From an uncultured Lachnospiraceae bacterium (GTDB lineage: Bacteria > Bacillota > Clostridia > Lachnospirales > Lachnospiraceae), in assembly GCA_910586205.1 (NCBI GenBank), contig CAJUGD010000035.1, positions 1 through 36,302 of the forward strand: a stretch of DNA of 36,302 nucleotides. The letters run 5' to 3'. The notes beneath the pieces are model-generated. The model made no database searches. It had not been told where the DNA came from and was given only the letters and a program-made list of their open reading frames with translations. Below, in pieces: positions 1-8,325 of the stretch (position 1 is its first letter; every line of letters begins with the position of its first letter). Made by a program: the position numbers and the translations under genes.

Positions 1-1678
1 CTTTTTCTGATTTCAGCTTCCCTGTGGGCTCATAAACCCTCTTACAATAAAGTACCGGCACTCCGGACTTACCTACCTGGCTGTTATAACGGTAATGGAT
101 TCTCCCTCCCTTTGCGTCCGTAGTGGAAGTGATATTTCCCGCATAATCATAGGTATATTGTTCCTCCCCTCCGTCCGCTGCCCGGACTCTGGTCAATTTT
201 CCCCAGGCATCCAGGTCAAAACCCGTTTTATTCCCGTTTCCGTCCTCTATTCCAATCACCTGGCCCCGGCTGTTATAGCGGTAGGACTGCAGCTTTCTGC
301 CTTCTCCTCTGCCTTTAACGCTTCCAATACTGGAAAGAGTTCCCTGCATATCATACCGGAAATGGAATTCCTCCCCGTCTGCCAGCTTTTGGACTGTCCT
401 CCGTCCCATTGCGTCATACTGGTTCCATTCCTCCCTCTGGCCGTCAGGGCCTCTCCGCTCTGTTAGACGGCCCATACCGTCATATCGGTAGTTCCATGTC
501 CCTGTCCTGGCATCATGGCCTGCACACGGGCGCTTTTCTTCCACCAGACGGTCATTCCGATCATAATGATACTCAAACACGGCCCCTTCCATGCTGCCGG
601 CCTGGACTAAACGGTCTTTCAGGTCATACTGACAGACAATCTCCGTCTCCCGGCCGTCCGCCCCTTTCCGGCGCAGGGACACCACATTCCCGGCCCGGTC
701 GTAAGATACAAGGGTGCTGTGGTCAATGCCGTTCCTTTCATCCACCATCCGTTCGCAGACCAGACGATCCCGCATGTCGTATTCCCGGAAGATCCGGCAG
801 CCCTGCGGCGTGCGGATCTCCGTTAGGTTCCCGTTGGCATCCCGCCCATATATTGTGACCGCAGACTGGACGGATTTTTCAAAGCCTTCCCCCGCCCACC
901 CTGCTATCAGCTCCTTTTTCTCTGACAGCCGTCCTGCCCGGTCATACCGGAAGCAGATGGTCTTTGTTACATCCTTACTGATAACCTGTTCCTCTTTGGT
1001 CTTATTCCCACGCACGTCATACTCATACCGGATACAGGCCCCGTTTCCGTCTTCCGCCTGGACCAGACGCCCCCTGGCATCGTAAGAAAAGGAGATATTG
1101 AGGGTTTTTCCGGTCTCTGCCTCCTCCAGCCTTCTTTCTGTCCCGTCTTCTACAAGGGTCCATTTCCCGCTGTCAAACAAAATCCCGGTCTGTCTTCCAT
1201 CCTCATCATAAGTATAGGCCGTGCGGCAGAAAAGCACGCCGCCTACTTCCTCTGAAACAGGCTCCGCCTTCTGGACCAGGTTCCCGGACAAATCGTACCA
1301 ATAGTAGGAAACCGAACCGTCCGCCGCCCCTGCAAGGGTTACATTCCCATGCAGGTCATATTCATACCAGGAAATCCTGGTCCCGTCCGGACCTGTCACC
1401 CCGGTCAGCCGGTTTTCTTCGTCATAAGTATAGCAGTATCCGGGACCATCATCCGCAGCCGCGTCATATTCCTCTGGCAGCACATGCCTGATGCAGTTTC
1501 CGTTTCCGTCCCGGAAGAACCGCTCCACTCCCCCGTCCGGGTAATGGATCCGGTTCTTATCCCAATCATAATCATACGTCTCCCCTTCCCCTCCGTCATG
1601 AACCGGGTCATAAGCATTGGGGTGGATCTTCTTCAGGACGGTCCCTTCCCAGTCTACCACCTCCAAATGAAAGGATAT
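1..1678 (-). pseudogene. YD-repeat (Rhs-like) protein, 5'-truncated and cut by the left window edge
   Basis: On the minus strand one frame stays open from an in-frame TAA at 1679-1681 to the window edge, about 559 codons, so its end is outside. The translation is full of YD/RHS repeats: recurring YDxxGR, YEYDxxGN, FRYDMQG and TYDYAGN patterns separated by about 20-30 residues. Such proteins form a beta-cocoon that encapsulates a C-terminal toxin and are carried on CIS tips. There is no ATG and no ribosome binding site at the 5' end; the first possible codons are a TTG at 1666 and a GTG at 1660. Immediately upstream, in another frame, lies the PAAR-like start of an effector. The N-terminal part of the Rhs protein is therefore missing and the remaining part is out of frame. 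It may be a silent donor for recombination, or a pseudogene. The toxin tip, if present, lies beyond position 1. Confidence 0.75.
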
Positions 1679-1866
1679 TTACTAATTCTTTACCATCCTC
1701 CAGACGTACCCCAGGCAACAAATTATTAATATTAAGTTTTCCTTGTTCTGCATCTGCCCCCATACATAAATAACTAATTTGGGGACCACATCGTAATCTT
1801 GCTCCAAATGCTAATGGTTCTAGCGATGATTCTTCCTAATCTACGAACAACCATGAAAAAACGCAT
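1608..1866 (-). pseudogene. Broken N-terminus of a PAAR-like effector (frameshifted)
   Basis: An ATG at 1866 preceded by AGGGGGAAGAA starts a peptide MRFFMVVRRLG, which matches in position the MRMF start of the intact effector at 8326-9987. At about 1835 the homology moves to another frame, which reads EPLAFGARLRCGPQISYL, then LPGVRLED and VNILSF. The intact paralogue has EPLVFGARLRCVYG, IPGVNIKPFG at these places. This is a PAAR-like (DUF4280-like) tip domain. The PAAR frame then ends at a TGA at 1610-1608, while the YD-repeat frame is already running from 1678. So one frameshift lies near 1835 and a second break near 1680, where the rest of the tip domain has been lost. The gene begins 9 nt after the 174-residue gene and was probably its operon partner. 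Sequencing error could explain one frameshift but hardly the missing segment. Confidence 0.72.
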
Positions 1867-1875
1867 TTCTTCCCC

Positions 1876-2400
1876 CTATTCCACTCGAAACTCTTCAACT
1901 CTCATCCCCATTACCTCCCTCCGGTATGCACTCTCTACAAATCCCATATTGGCCATAATATACCTTCCCTGCACTCCTCCTAAACGAAAGATTGGCACAT
2001 TCCGTATTTTTTCTTTTGATAATACCTTCGTTAAAACCTCCCGCTTATCCCTGCTCAGCTCACAGTCCCCTGTAAGACAATCCACCTCCATCAAATCTGG
2101 AATCTGAAAGACTGCTGATTGCCGATTCCTTTCATTATGGAGCATCATATACTTGAACCGGATTCCCGGATAATACACGCGAATCAAATTGGCCAGCTCC
2201 CCGGAAACCATAAACAACGGATGAATAATCAGATCCATAAACGGCATCTCTGGTTCCATCTCCACGGAAACTGAATTCCATCTTCCTAATTCCTCATACG
2301 TCTTTTTATCCTCCCATCTCCCTGGCGGAACCATACGATACCAATTCTTAAAACGAGGCTGGGGAATCTTCTCATTTGACAGAATCCGGAAATATCTCAT
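1876..2400 (-). CDS. Accessory protein of effector island 3, possible immunity-type protein
   Basis: A 174-residue protein with ATG preceded by GGAGTGGAGAAAAA. No signal peptide or membrane segment is visible. The middle reads MVSGELANLIRVYYPGIRFK, then IPDLMEVDCL. This layout (a receptor-like LVS/MVS helix, then an f-x-y strand and a Y/F-x-x-P-D-L strand) recalls the Imm11/DUF1629 family of polymorphic-toxin immunity proteins, but I cannot confirm this by eye. It sits between the helical 208-residue protein and the broken PAAR/YD-repeat effector, all on one strand with short gaps (47 nt upstream, 9 nt downstream). That position, upstream of the effector, would also suit an adaptor that loads the effector on the spike. 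The gene itself looks intact. Confidence 0.6.
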   Translation of the reverse strand: MRYFRILSNEKIPQPRFKNWYRMVPPGRWEDKKTYEELGRWNSVSVEMEPEMPFMDLIIHPLFMVSGELANLIRVYYPGIRFKYMMLHNERNRQSAVFQIPDLMEVDCLTGDCELSRDKREVLTKVLSKEKIRNVPIFRLGGVQGRYIMANMGFVESAYRREVMGMRVEEFRVE

Positions 2401-2447
2401 TTTTTCTCCACTCCTTTCCTAGACACAAACCCATTGGGGAATTTTTG

Positions 2448-3074
2448 TTAAATACTTTCACTCCAGCCTTCTCCCTTTCCAATCGAACAGAGTATGTCTG
2501 CCCTTCCCATATATTCTCCAAACAATACCAACATCTTTTCCTCTCTCCGTTCCGGCTCTAAAAATGGGGACAGATTTTTTTCCAAGGACAGCTCCCCTAT
2601 CATGGTTTCTATAAACATCTTTGCCAGACGATGGTAATAAGGAGCATAGGCATATCGAATCCAGTCCATTTCGTATTCACGAATCCTAGGGCCGTTTCCC
2701 CACACCTTTTCCCCAATTTGTTTTACATCCTCCTCAAAAAATTCATACAACCTTCCTGCATCCCAATATGCCTCTGTCTCTGACCCATCATTATAAAAGA
2801 GTGAATCCATCAGACTGAACCGAACCCAATAGGTTTTCATAAAAATACTGCTATGAAGACAGGAAAAAAGGAGATACCGGATTTTCCCTTTTTGTCCCTT
2901 ATCCTGACTTATTTTTGCCTTTTGTACCACTTCCGAAAACACATGGAGAAACCCAGACACTATTTCCTCCTTATACTGCTCACAAAGAAGTTCCACTTTA
3001 TTCAGGCTTCCAGAAAACTGTTCCTGCAGAACAGTATCGGGCAGATAACAAGTTCGATCTTTTAAAGTTTTCAT
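2448..3074 (-). CDS. Helical accessory protein following a VgrG-type spike, unknown function
   Basis: A 208-residue protein whose ATG overlaps the TGA of the upstream spike gene (ATGA), so the two are translationally coupled. It appears all-helical, rich in aromatic and charged residues (for example YAYAPYYHRLAKMFIETMIGE), without signal peptide or membrane spans. I recognise no family. Its place directly after the spike gene and before the PAAR/YD-repeat effector is where T6SS clusters carry adaptor or chaperone genes (DUF4123, DUF2169 and DUF1795 types). An effector-loading role is therefore reasonable inference but not shown by sequence. Confidence 0.65.
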   Translation of the reverse strand: MKTLKDRTCYLPDTVLQEQFSGSLNKVELLCEQYKEEIVSGFLHVFSEVVQKAKISQDKGQKGKIRYLLFSCLHSSIFMKTYWVRFSLMDSLFYNDGSETEAYWDAGRLYEFFEEDVKQIGEKVWGNGPRIREYEMDWIRYAYAPYYHRLAKMFIETMIGELSLEKNLSPFLEPERREEKMLVLFGEYMGRADILCSIGKGEGWSESI

Positions 3075-4468
3075 TGAACTCTGAATTTTCCTCCGGTAAA
3101 AACAATATTTTCATCCATATGAAGTCCAGTTCCTCCCTGATGGATATCCACGCTCTGTGTCCCTGCCAAAATAAGAGAACCACTTTCGCTGGATATGCTG
3201 ACATTTTCTCCTGAACAAATCTTGATCTCTTTATTGCTTACCATCTCAATTCCAATCCCATCCTGAATCCGCACATACATTCCCTGATTATTGGTCATCT
3301 CTAAACTGCCAGGAGAAAAAGCCAGTTCCTTTCCATATTTTGTCTTAAATGATTTCCGGTCAGGATTCTTCCGGTCCTTTGCTGTTTCCTTATGTACCGC
3401 ACTGATGATGTAAGCGTGTTCCTCCTGTTTATCCGGAATCTGCAAACGCACTTCATCTCCAATCTCCGGCATACAATACCACCCTGCCCCATCTGGTGAG
3501 GAATAACCAGTAGAAAAGGGAAACCATCTTCTTGTTCCCTGCTCTGCATTTTCATCTTCATACAAACGAATCTGCACCAAATCTCCCTTCACCCCTTCTA
3601 CTACTCCACAGAAGGAACAACCAGAATAAGACAAATTAAATTCCGGAGTTGTCCCCATGGCGTTCCAGGAACGTAAATCATAAGTATGGATCAGTTCTTC
3701 TCCTTTGTACTCACTATGAATCTTCGCCACATGTCCCCCCTCATATCCCAGCAAAATCAAATCCCATAAATCATAAATCTCCCTGCTGGAAATCTCATAT
3801 TCCAGATAATCCTGTTCGGATTTACTTCCCATTCCGTTGGACGCCTGACGCATAAAAGCATCCACACGCTTTCTAACCTGATGCGGTGTCATTGCTGGCA
3901 ATTCATAAGTCGTATAATTTTTGCCGCCTACATAATAAAACACTCCCTCCTGATCTGCCGCCGGGGTAACAGAAAGACCAAAGCGGCTGGCAATCCGTTT
4001 CACAAAATTCCAGTCCGTTTCCTGATATTGAAGCAGAAAATCCAAAGGAGCTGCCTTCATACACTCCTCCCCAATGATTCCCGTATTTCCATAAGGCTGA
4101 TTCACCTTCTCCAATACATCCCAATAGCTCATTCCCGTATCCTGAAACGAACGAAAATGGTTTGCCCCTTCCATTTGATAAGTACCGCTTTTTAAAATCA
4201 AGGTCATTTCACACACATGATTTTTTCTCATAAAAGAAAATCCTGCAACCATCCCTTTCATTAAAACCCGTTTTTCCCCTGTATCTTCCTGCGCTGTAAC
4301 AGTAACCCATATCGGTTCCAACACCTGATACTGGTATTCTTCCATGTCCTCGTCCCGTATATAGCCGTAAATTCTTGCGCATGCATGCTTCCCTACCTCC
4401 TGGTCAATCTCCAGGCTCCTGATGGTCAAAAAATCAAAATGTGAAATCTGTATCTGATCCGCTTTCAT
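3071..4468 (-). CDS. VgrG/gpD-type spike protein, type 1 (island 3)
   Basis: A 465-residue spike-hub protein. I chose the ATG at 4468, inside the TAATG overlap with the preceding gene and preceded by GAGGGGTGGAAATA; a longer in-frame start at 4531 lacks this support. The N-terminal half resembles the gpD/gp27 hub fold, including the diagnostic QYQETDWNFVKRIASRFGL segment (compare IQYEETNWEFLLRLAAHLGQ in the island 3 type 2 spike). A gp5-like OB domain follows with WYCMPEIGDEVRLQIPDKQE, then a repetitive beta-rich tail (SNKEIKICSGENVSISSES). The protein would trimerise at the tip of the tube and hold the PAAR-like effector. It is most similar to the spike at 11657-13045 (type 1: both start with a short KIxIS/QIQIS strand and share WYCMPE-GD and ISAVH/LSAVH). 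It lies between a chaperone-like gene and the helical accessory gene. Confidence 0.86.
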   Translation of the reverse strand: MKADQIQISHFDFLTIRSLEIDQEVGKHACARIYGYIRDEDMEEYQYQVLEPIWVTVTAQEDTGEKRVLMKGMVAGFSFMRKNHVCEMTLILKSGTYQMEGANHFRSFQDTGMSYWDVLEKVNQPYGNTGIIGEECMKAAPLDFLLQYQETDWNFVKRIASRFGLSVTPAADQEGVFYYVGGKNYTTYELPAMTPHQVRKRVDAFMRQASNGMGSKSEQDYLEYEISSREIYDLWDLILLGYEGGHVAKIHSEYKGEELIHTYDLRSWNAMGTTPEFNLSYSGCSFCGVVEGVKGDLVQIRLYEDENAEQGTRRWFPFSTGYSSPDGAGWYCMPEIGDEVRLQIPDKQEEHAYIISAVHKETAKDRKNPDRKSFKTKYGKELAFSPGSLEMTNNQGMYVRIQDGIGIEMVSNKEIKICSGENVSISSESGSLILAGTQSVDIHQGGTGLHMDENIVFTGGKFRVQ

Positions 4469-5097
4469 TATTTCCACCCCTCTTTGTTCAAACAAATATA
4501 TTCTAACGATTTCAGCACTGGTTCTTTCCATTCATCATAAAAAGCCATCCTGCAGTTAAAAGTCCCTGCCAAAACACAGCTCTTAAGAGGAATCAGAAAC
4601 TGCAGATTATAGGTTTCTTCATCCACTGTAAAATTTTTATATTCAAACCATCGTCCTTCTGTCTCTGCCCTATCCTGCCGGATCTTCCCCTGTCCGTAAA
4701 GAACACTCTCCGGGGCATGACATAAAACGGTTTCCTGCATCTTTCGGATGGAATGGTCCAAATCTATGCTTTCCCCAATCTCTTCCTTTCCCAGTAAATG
4801 GAAACCATAATTTTCATCCTGTCCTGCACTGGTGAAAAGCACTGCCGGACGGAATTTACTTGGATACCGAATCCGGGCAATCTCCTCTGACATTTCCGTA
4901 AAGCTTCCCGGGAGCCATACACAAACTTTTTCATCCAACACCATACAGGGAAGAAATCTTTGCCATTTTCCCCGAATGAACACTGGATCCTGTTTTAAAT
5001 CATAGTTCTTTTCCTGCTTCTTATAAACTTTCTGCAGGCGAAGAATTTCTTCATCCAAATACTCTCCTTTTCTCATTTTTTCTCTATTCCTTTCCAT
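4468..5097 (-). CDS. Putative effector-loading chaperone, long type (DcrB/EagR-like)
   Basis: A 209-residue soluble protein. The core reads VWLPGSFTEMSEE, then IRYPSKFRPAVLF, and near the end LIPLKSCVLAGTFNC. The same layout (LPETFTDMPDEIRNVKY, then FIVPVREKMMLGMFHC) occurs in the protein at 13539-14123, so the two are paralogues. An LP-x-x-F/W motif followed by a beta-rich half and a late strand ending in a small hydrophobic turn is the general look of the DUF1795/DcrB fold used by EagR T6SS chaperones; this is a by-eye resemblance. The ATG at 5097 has AGGGA at good spacing. The ATG at 5076 aligns better with the paralogue start (xxKxEYLDE), so the first seven residues are uncertain. It is the immediate neighbour of a spike gene (TAATG overlap). 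Confidence 0.65.
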   Translation of the reverse strand: MERNREKMRKGEYLDEEILRLQKVYKKQEKNYDLKQDPVFIRGKWQRFLPCMVLDEKVCVWLPGSFTEMSEEIARIRYPSKFRPAVLFTSAGQDENYGFHLLGKEEIGESIDLDHSIRKMQETVLCHAPESVLYGQGKIRQDRAETEGRWFEYKNFTVDEETYNLQFLIPLKSCVLAGTFNCRMAFYDEWKEPVLKSLEYICLNKEGWK

Positions 5098-5106
5098 TAC
5101 GAATCC

Positions 5107-5637
5107 CTATGGCTTTAAGCTCCTTACATTTTTCATATAAAAAACCACATTCCTTTCCGCATAAATTTGACGGTTTTCCTGTACCTCTAATGACCTCATA
5201 ATATGGATCATCTGCTCTTTCCCGTCCTCATCATTTTCCATACATCCCATCGTTCCTAACATCATACATCCATCTACAGGAATCACATACATGATATTCC
5301 ATACCTTTCCCTTTTCCCCCATGGTTTCAAATGCAAACCAGCCATAGCTTCCCTTGTCTTTTTCCACTATCTCTGCCTCTTTCTGCAGGCACGATGGATA
5401 TAAGCTCACCACCAGACTGCAGACAGACTGGATTGCATATTGGATCTGGCTTTCTGCCAGCCATTGGTTCTTTATCAGAGAAAAGGTGCAAAACCGTGAA
5501 TGTTCCTTATCTTCCATAAGGATCTGTGGTCTGGCCTCGGAAGGATACCTGTTTTCTGCTCTTTGTTTTTCCATGCTATGAAAGGAATCTGGAAGATCCA
5601 CCAAAAGTCTTTGATCAAAGAATGCTGTTTTTTTCAT
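5107..5637 (-). CDS. Putative effector-loading chaperone, short type (DcrB/EagR-like)
   Basis: A 176-residue protein from the ATG at 5637, which has AAGGA six bases upstream; an in-frame ATG at 5652 is also possible. It begins with a short strand and VDLPDSFHSMEKQ, then NRYPSEARPQIL, and later YVIPVDGCMMLGTMGCME. These match the layout of the 209-residue neighbour and of the shorter protein at 13070-13537 (IKIDFPAGYQRLTNED, FLMCIEGKLLMGLFQC). It has no signal peptide or membrane span. It lies 9 nt before the long-type paralogue, so each spike island holds one short and one long member. A role in holding or loading a PAAR-type effector is inferred from position and from the fold resemblance. 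Confidence 0.62.
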   Translation of the reverse strand: MKKTAFFDQRLLVDLPDSFHSMEKQRAENRYPSEARPQILMEDKEHSRFCTFSLIKNQWLAESQIQYAIQSVCSLVVSLYPSCLQKEAEIVEKDKGSYGWFAFETMGEKGKVWNIMYVIPVDGCMMLGTMGCMENDEDGKEQMIHIMRSLEVQENRQIYAERNVVFYMKNVRSLKP

Positions 5638-5869
5638 TGCTTTTCCTTCCATAAGCCTTTCCCCCTTCTAACTGTTTTTCCAGTTCCTTTTTGCATCCCT
5701 CAAAGGAAATGGGAACCAATGGGAAAATTGGAGTTTTCTGTCCACATACCAGTTGTTCCATTTTTTCGGTTATCTGCTCTTTTGCCTGTCCAATTGGCAA
5801 ATGGTTCATCTGGTCAATCAAAGGGCTTTTTCCAATTGCTCCATTACTCACAGAATATGCCATGTTCAT
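5615..5869 (-). CDS. Small protein coupled to the type 2 spike, unknown
   Basis: An 84-residue protein whose ATG overlaps the TGA of the preceding spike gene (ATGA), and whose 3' end overlaps the following chaperone-like gene by about 20 nt. It carries a short hydrophilic N-terminus, a helix with KEQITEKMEQL, a Pro-rich turn, then a basic C-terminus. The tight coupling argues that it is real. Small proteins next to spikes may be linkers or co-chaperones, but no family is recognised. The gene at 10036-10245 takes the same place behind the other type 2 spike, without clear sequence similarity. Confidence 0.6.
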   Translation of the reverse strand: MNMAYSVSNGAIGKSPLIDQMNHLPIGQAKEQITEKMEQLVCGQKTPIFPLVPISFEGCKKELEKQLEGGKAYGRKSNEKNSIL

Positions 5870-7527
5870 CCCCCTTTCATTCTTCCCCCAATTGGTCGAA
5901 AACCTGCAGCAATCTGCGCCAATGGATCCATCTCTATCCTTTGAGGAATCGCCGCAAGCACATAGATCATGGAAGCTCCTAATTCATATTGGGCCTTTTC
6001 TTCCTGTTCCATCAGTTCTTTCATCTGAAACTGCAGCTTTTCTTTTTTCTTTATTTGCCCTTTTTCTGCTCTCCCTTCTGTCTGGCTGCCTCTTTGTCCA
6101 GGTCCCCGTTTCCTAGCCGCTGGCAGTCGTTTCCCTTTCTTTGCCTGAAAAGTGCTGTATCTTCCCATTGCATCCAGATTATGACAGATATTCACTATAC
6201 AAGGGCTTCCCAACTGACGTTTTACAATAGCAACCTCCTTCGGCGCCATCAAATCCACTTTACCTCCTTGTATCGTCACCTTCCCTTTTGCCTGAATCCG
6301 GATTTCTTTCCGGCTGTAAACCACATTTCCGACTCCATCCTGCAAGGAAACCCTTGATTCATCTATAGCAGAAGATAATTCCATGGCAGAGGGATAAACC
6401 GCCAGCTTTTTGTCTTCCTTTGTCACAAGCCATCGATTGGATGGAACTTTCCCTTCTCTGATGGTCGGTCCACTTTCTCCGATACAATGAATCCCGATCC
6501 CGTTCCTTTCATCCCCATTGGGAATCAGCAGGCAGACCCGGCTTCCGGTCTCTGGCATCAGATAAGCCAGATTTCCATGCTCTGGAAGCCAGGGATAAAA
6601 ATAGGCTTTCTCCATCTCCTGTTCCTCATCTATATCTAGATGTATTTTGATCCGCTCCTCTTTTCGTTCCAACACTGTGCCAGTGAGGGAATTTCCGGTT
6701 AATCCTGGATTTTCTGCAGCCGGAATCTGTCCATACCCTTTTTCTGACAAAATACAACTACATACAAGAACACCCCGCTTTAAAAATGTTGTAATCTCAT
6801 AGGGCCATAGAATCCGGTTCTTGTAGGCAACGGGCTGTCCCAAATGAAGAATCTCCCCAGTCACAATCTCATAATGAGAATCTTCCATGGTTCTCCATCT
6901 GGATTTTTTTCTCCGGTTTGGATCCATGCACCATCTTTCTTCATCTGCCTCCAAATCCTGGGGTTCTGTCTCTTTTGGGAAACCAAAATAAATCCCTCTT
7001 TCTTCATAATTAGCTGTTGCAAAGACGGGCTGTCCCAAATGGGCTGCCAGTCTTAATAAAAATTCCCAATTGGTCTCCTCATACTGGATCAATGGCTTTT
7101 GGATTTCCCTGTCTTTGCCGCTGAATAATAAGGAGAAGGATTGTTCCTCTGCAATTCTCTCAGCCAATATTGCAAAAGTCTCCTGCACGTCCTGGAAAGA
7201 ACGGCTTTTTCTCTCCAAGTCCATCAGCCAGGAGAGGGAGTAGGCTTCCAAAGAAATTCGGTCATATCCAACCTCCTTTATGATCTGAATCCCGGAAATC
7301 ACTCCATAAAACAACAAATTCTCCACGCCCTGTTCAGATGTACAGACTTTAATTGGCTGACCATTCAGAGGGTTTTCTGCCAGTTCCAGACTTCCTGTCT
7401 CTATGTCTGCTACCATCCTTACGGTTCCATGATGGTTTGTTTTTTCTTTCATTACCAGGGAATAAATCTGCTGGATGGGAAAGTTGCATTTTACTTTTAA
7501 TTTTTCTTGGGTGATGTAATTTTTCAT
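5866..7527 (-). CDS. VgrG/gpD-type spike protein, type 2, with basic C-terminal extension (island 3)
   Basis: A 553-residue spike. The hub half contains TNHHGTVRM near the start and IQYEETNWEFLLRLAAHLGQ. The OB half contains HLDIDEEQEMEKAYFYPWLP and LAYLMPETGSRVCLLIPN, and the beta-helical part contains SRKEIRIQAKGKVTIQGG. The same sequence signatures (ELNHHGSCKV, HLDIDKEQKEETAYPYEYYP, LMYAMPEKGARAIL) occur in the spike at 10246-11643, defining type 2. Unlike it, this protein continues for about 120 residues with a very basic KKGKR/ARKRGPGQR stretch, a Lys/Glu helix and an alanine-rich hydrophobic helix (SMIYVLAAIP). This extension may dock cargo or act itself. The ATG at 7527 has only a weak ribosome binding site. 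About 160 nt of AT-rich DNA separate it from the upstream gene fragment, so a local promoter is possible. Confidence 0.84.
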   Translation of the reverse strand: MKNYITQEKLKVKCNFPIQQIYSLVMKEKTNHHGTVRMVADIETGSLELAENPLNGQPIKVCTSEQGVENLLFYGVISGIQIIKEVGYDRISLEAYSLSWLMDLERKSRSFQDVQETFAILAERIAEEQSFSLLFSGKDREIQKPLIQYEETNWEFLLRLAAHLGQPVFATANYEERGIYFGFPKETEPQDLEADEERWCMDPNRRKKSRWRTMEDSHYEIVTGEILHLGQPVAYKNRILWPYEITTFLKRGVLVCSCILSEKGYGQIPAAENPGLTGNSLTGTVLERKEERIKIHLDIDEEQEMEKAYFYPWLPEHGNLAYLMPETGSRVCLLIPNGDERNGIGIHCIGESGPTIREGKVPSNRWLVTKEDKKLAVYPSAMELSSAIDESRVSLQDGVGNVVYSRKEIRIQAKGKVTIQGGKVDLMAPKEVAIVKRQLGSPCIVNICHNLDAMGRYSTFQAKKGKRLPAARKRGPGQRGSQTEGRAEKGQIKKKEKLQFQMKELMEQEEKAQYELGASMIYVLAAIPQRIEMDPLAQIAAGFRPIGGRMKGG

Positions 7528-7685
7528 TGTATAGAACGCTTTCTTATATCTTTTAGCTTTGACTATATTGTTATTGTAAATAACTCTTTTTAGTTAATTT
7601 TTCGTTTTAATTTTCTATTGCAACCTATTTCTTCTCTCCAAAATTCCTCATCTATCCTATTAGTTCTATGATAAAACACCAATTC
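7528..7685 (-). other. AT-rich spacer between effector islands 2 and 3
   Basis: About 158 nt without a credible gene on either strand. It is strikingly A/T-rich compared with the spike gene that follows. Several TATAAT-like hexamers are present on the minus strand, but none with a convincing -35 partner, so no promoter is assigned. It marks the junction between the toxin/immunity cassette and the next spike operon. Confidence 0.5.
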
Positions 7686-7946
7686 CTATCCTGAATTGTT
7701 AAGGATAAACACTTCATATCTGGACTCATTATTCAACAAATCATTATCTTTTAATATGACATTATTCTGTGTAGAACGATCTCCTATTCTGATTCCAATC
7801 TTAAAATGTATTTCCTTCCTTTTCAAAAAATTCTCAATATATTTTGGAGATAATATAACCAGTTCATTACTAATTGGCATAGGATGATTTATTAAAAAAG
7901 CTTCAAAACTCATACTCATTTTTATTACGCTATTTGGAAAGAGCAA
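7686..7946 (-). CDS. Small ORF behind the immunity gene, possible immunity fragment
   Basis: An 86-codon frame starting with TTG at 7946; the first ATG codons (7919 and 7913) have no ribosome binding site. The same frame stays open upstream to a TGA at 8003-8001. Its translated upstream part (LLKRLAELVRYKILLLFPNS) looks like coding sequence, overlapping the end of the 105-residue gene in another frame. This suggests the 3' part of a longer protein whose 5' end was lost, perhaps an orphan immunity gene left after a cassette exchange. The protein would be soluble and Ile/Asn-rich, with AT-rich codons like the neighbouring immunity gene. No family is recognised. Confidence 0.4.
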   Translation of the reverse strand: MLFPNSVIKMSMSFEAFLINHPMPISNELVILSPKYIENFLKRKEIHFKIGIRIGDRSTQNNVILKDNDLLNNESRYEVFILNNSG

Positions 7947-7981
7947 TAATATCTTGTATCTTACAAGTTCCGCTAATCTTT

Positions 7982-8299
7982 TTAATAAATCACAAAATAG
8001 TCATCCTCATATTCTCCACACATACTATAACAAGCTTCGTATTTTCCAACTGTGCTGCCTGCATATTCGATTTCCAAACGAATAGCTATAAATTCATAAT
8101 CACACACTGGCCAATTTTTTATTTTATAAGCAATAGAATGAATCCATATATCTAATTTTTCAATGCTATAATCATGAAAATTTTGCTTAAATTCATTTGG
8201 TTCTTCTTTCCTGTACTGATTAAAATTAGTCCAAAAACCATTTTGAGTTTCTTCTATTAAATTGTATTTGTTAACTACTAATTTAAGTTGCTCACGCAT
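7982..8299 (-). CDS. Probable immunity protein for the HINT-linked toxin
   Basis: A 105-residue acidic, aromatic-rich soluble protein (ATG at 8299 preceded by AAAGGAGGTATTGAA). It begins 26 nt after the stop of the polymorphic effector, the usual place of a cognate immunity gene. Its C-terminus is rich in Asp, Glu and Tyr (GEYEDDYFVIY), which would suit binding to the basic toxin domain encoded just upstream. Base composition is AT-rich like the toxin part and unlike the spikes and baseplate genes, as expected if toxin and immunity were acquired together. I recognise no named immunity family. Confidence 0.7.
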   Translation of the reverse strand: MREQLKLVVNKYNLIEETQNGFWTNFNQYRKEEPNEFKQNFHDYSIEKLDIWIHSIAYKIKNWPVCDYEFIAIRLEIEYAGSTVGKYEACYSMCGEYEDDYFVIY

Positions 8300-8325
8300 T
8301 TCAATACCTCCTTTTTATGTAATTT

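Noticed and set aside
1405..1617. A 70-codon minus-strand frame inside the left-edge region
   Set aside because: It overlaps the YD-repeat frame and has a repetitive Met/Ile/Arg translation with no ribosome binding site, so it is a shadow.
7570..7591. AT-rich hairpin GTTATT-GTA-AATAAC followed by TTTTT, a plus-strand terminator
   Set aside because: The stem has only A/T-rich pairs and no plus-strand gene precedes it.
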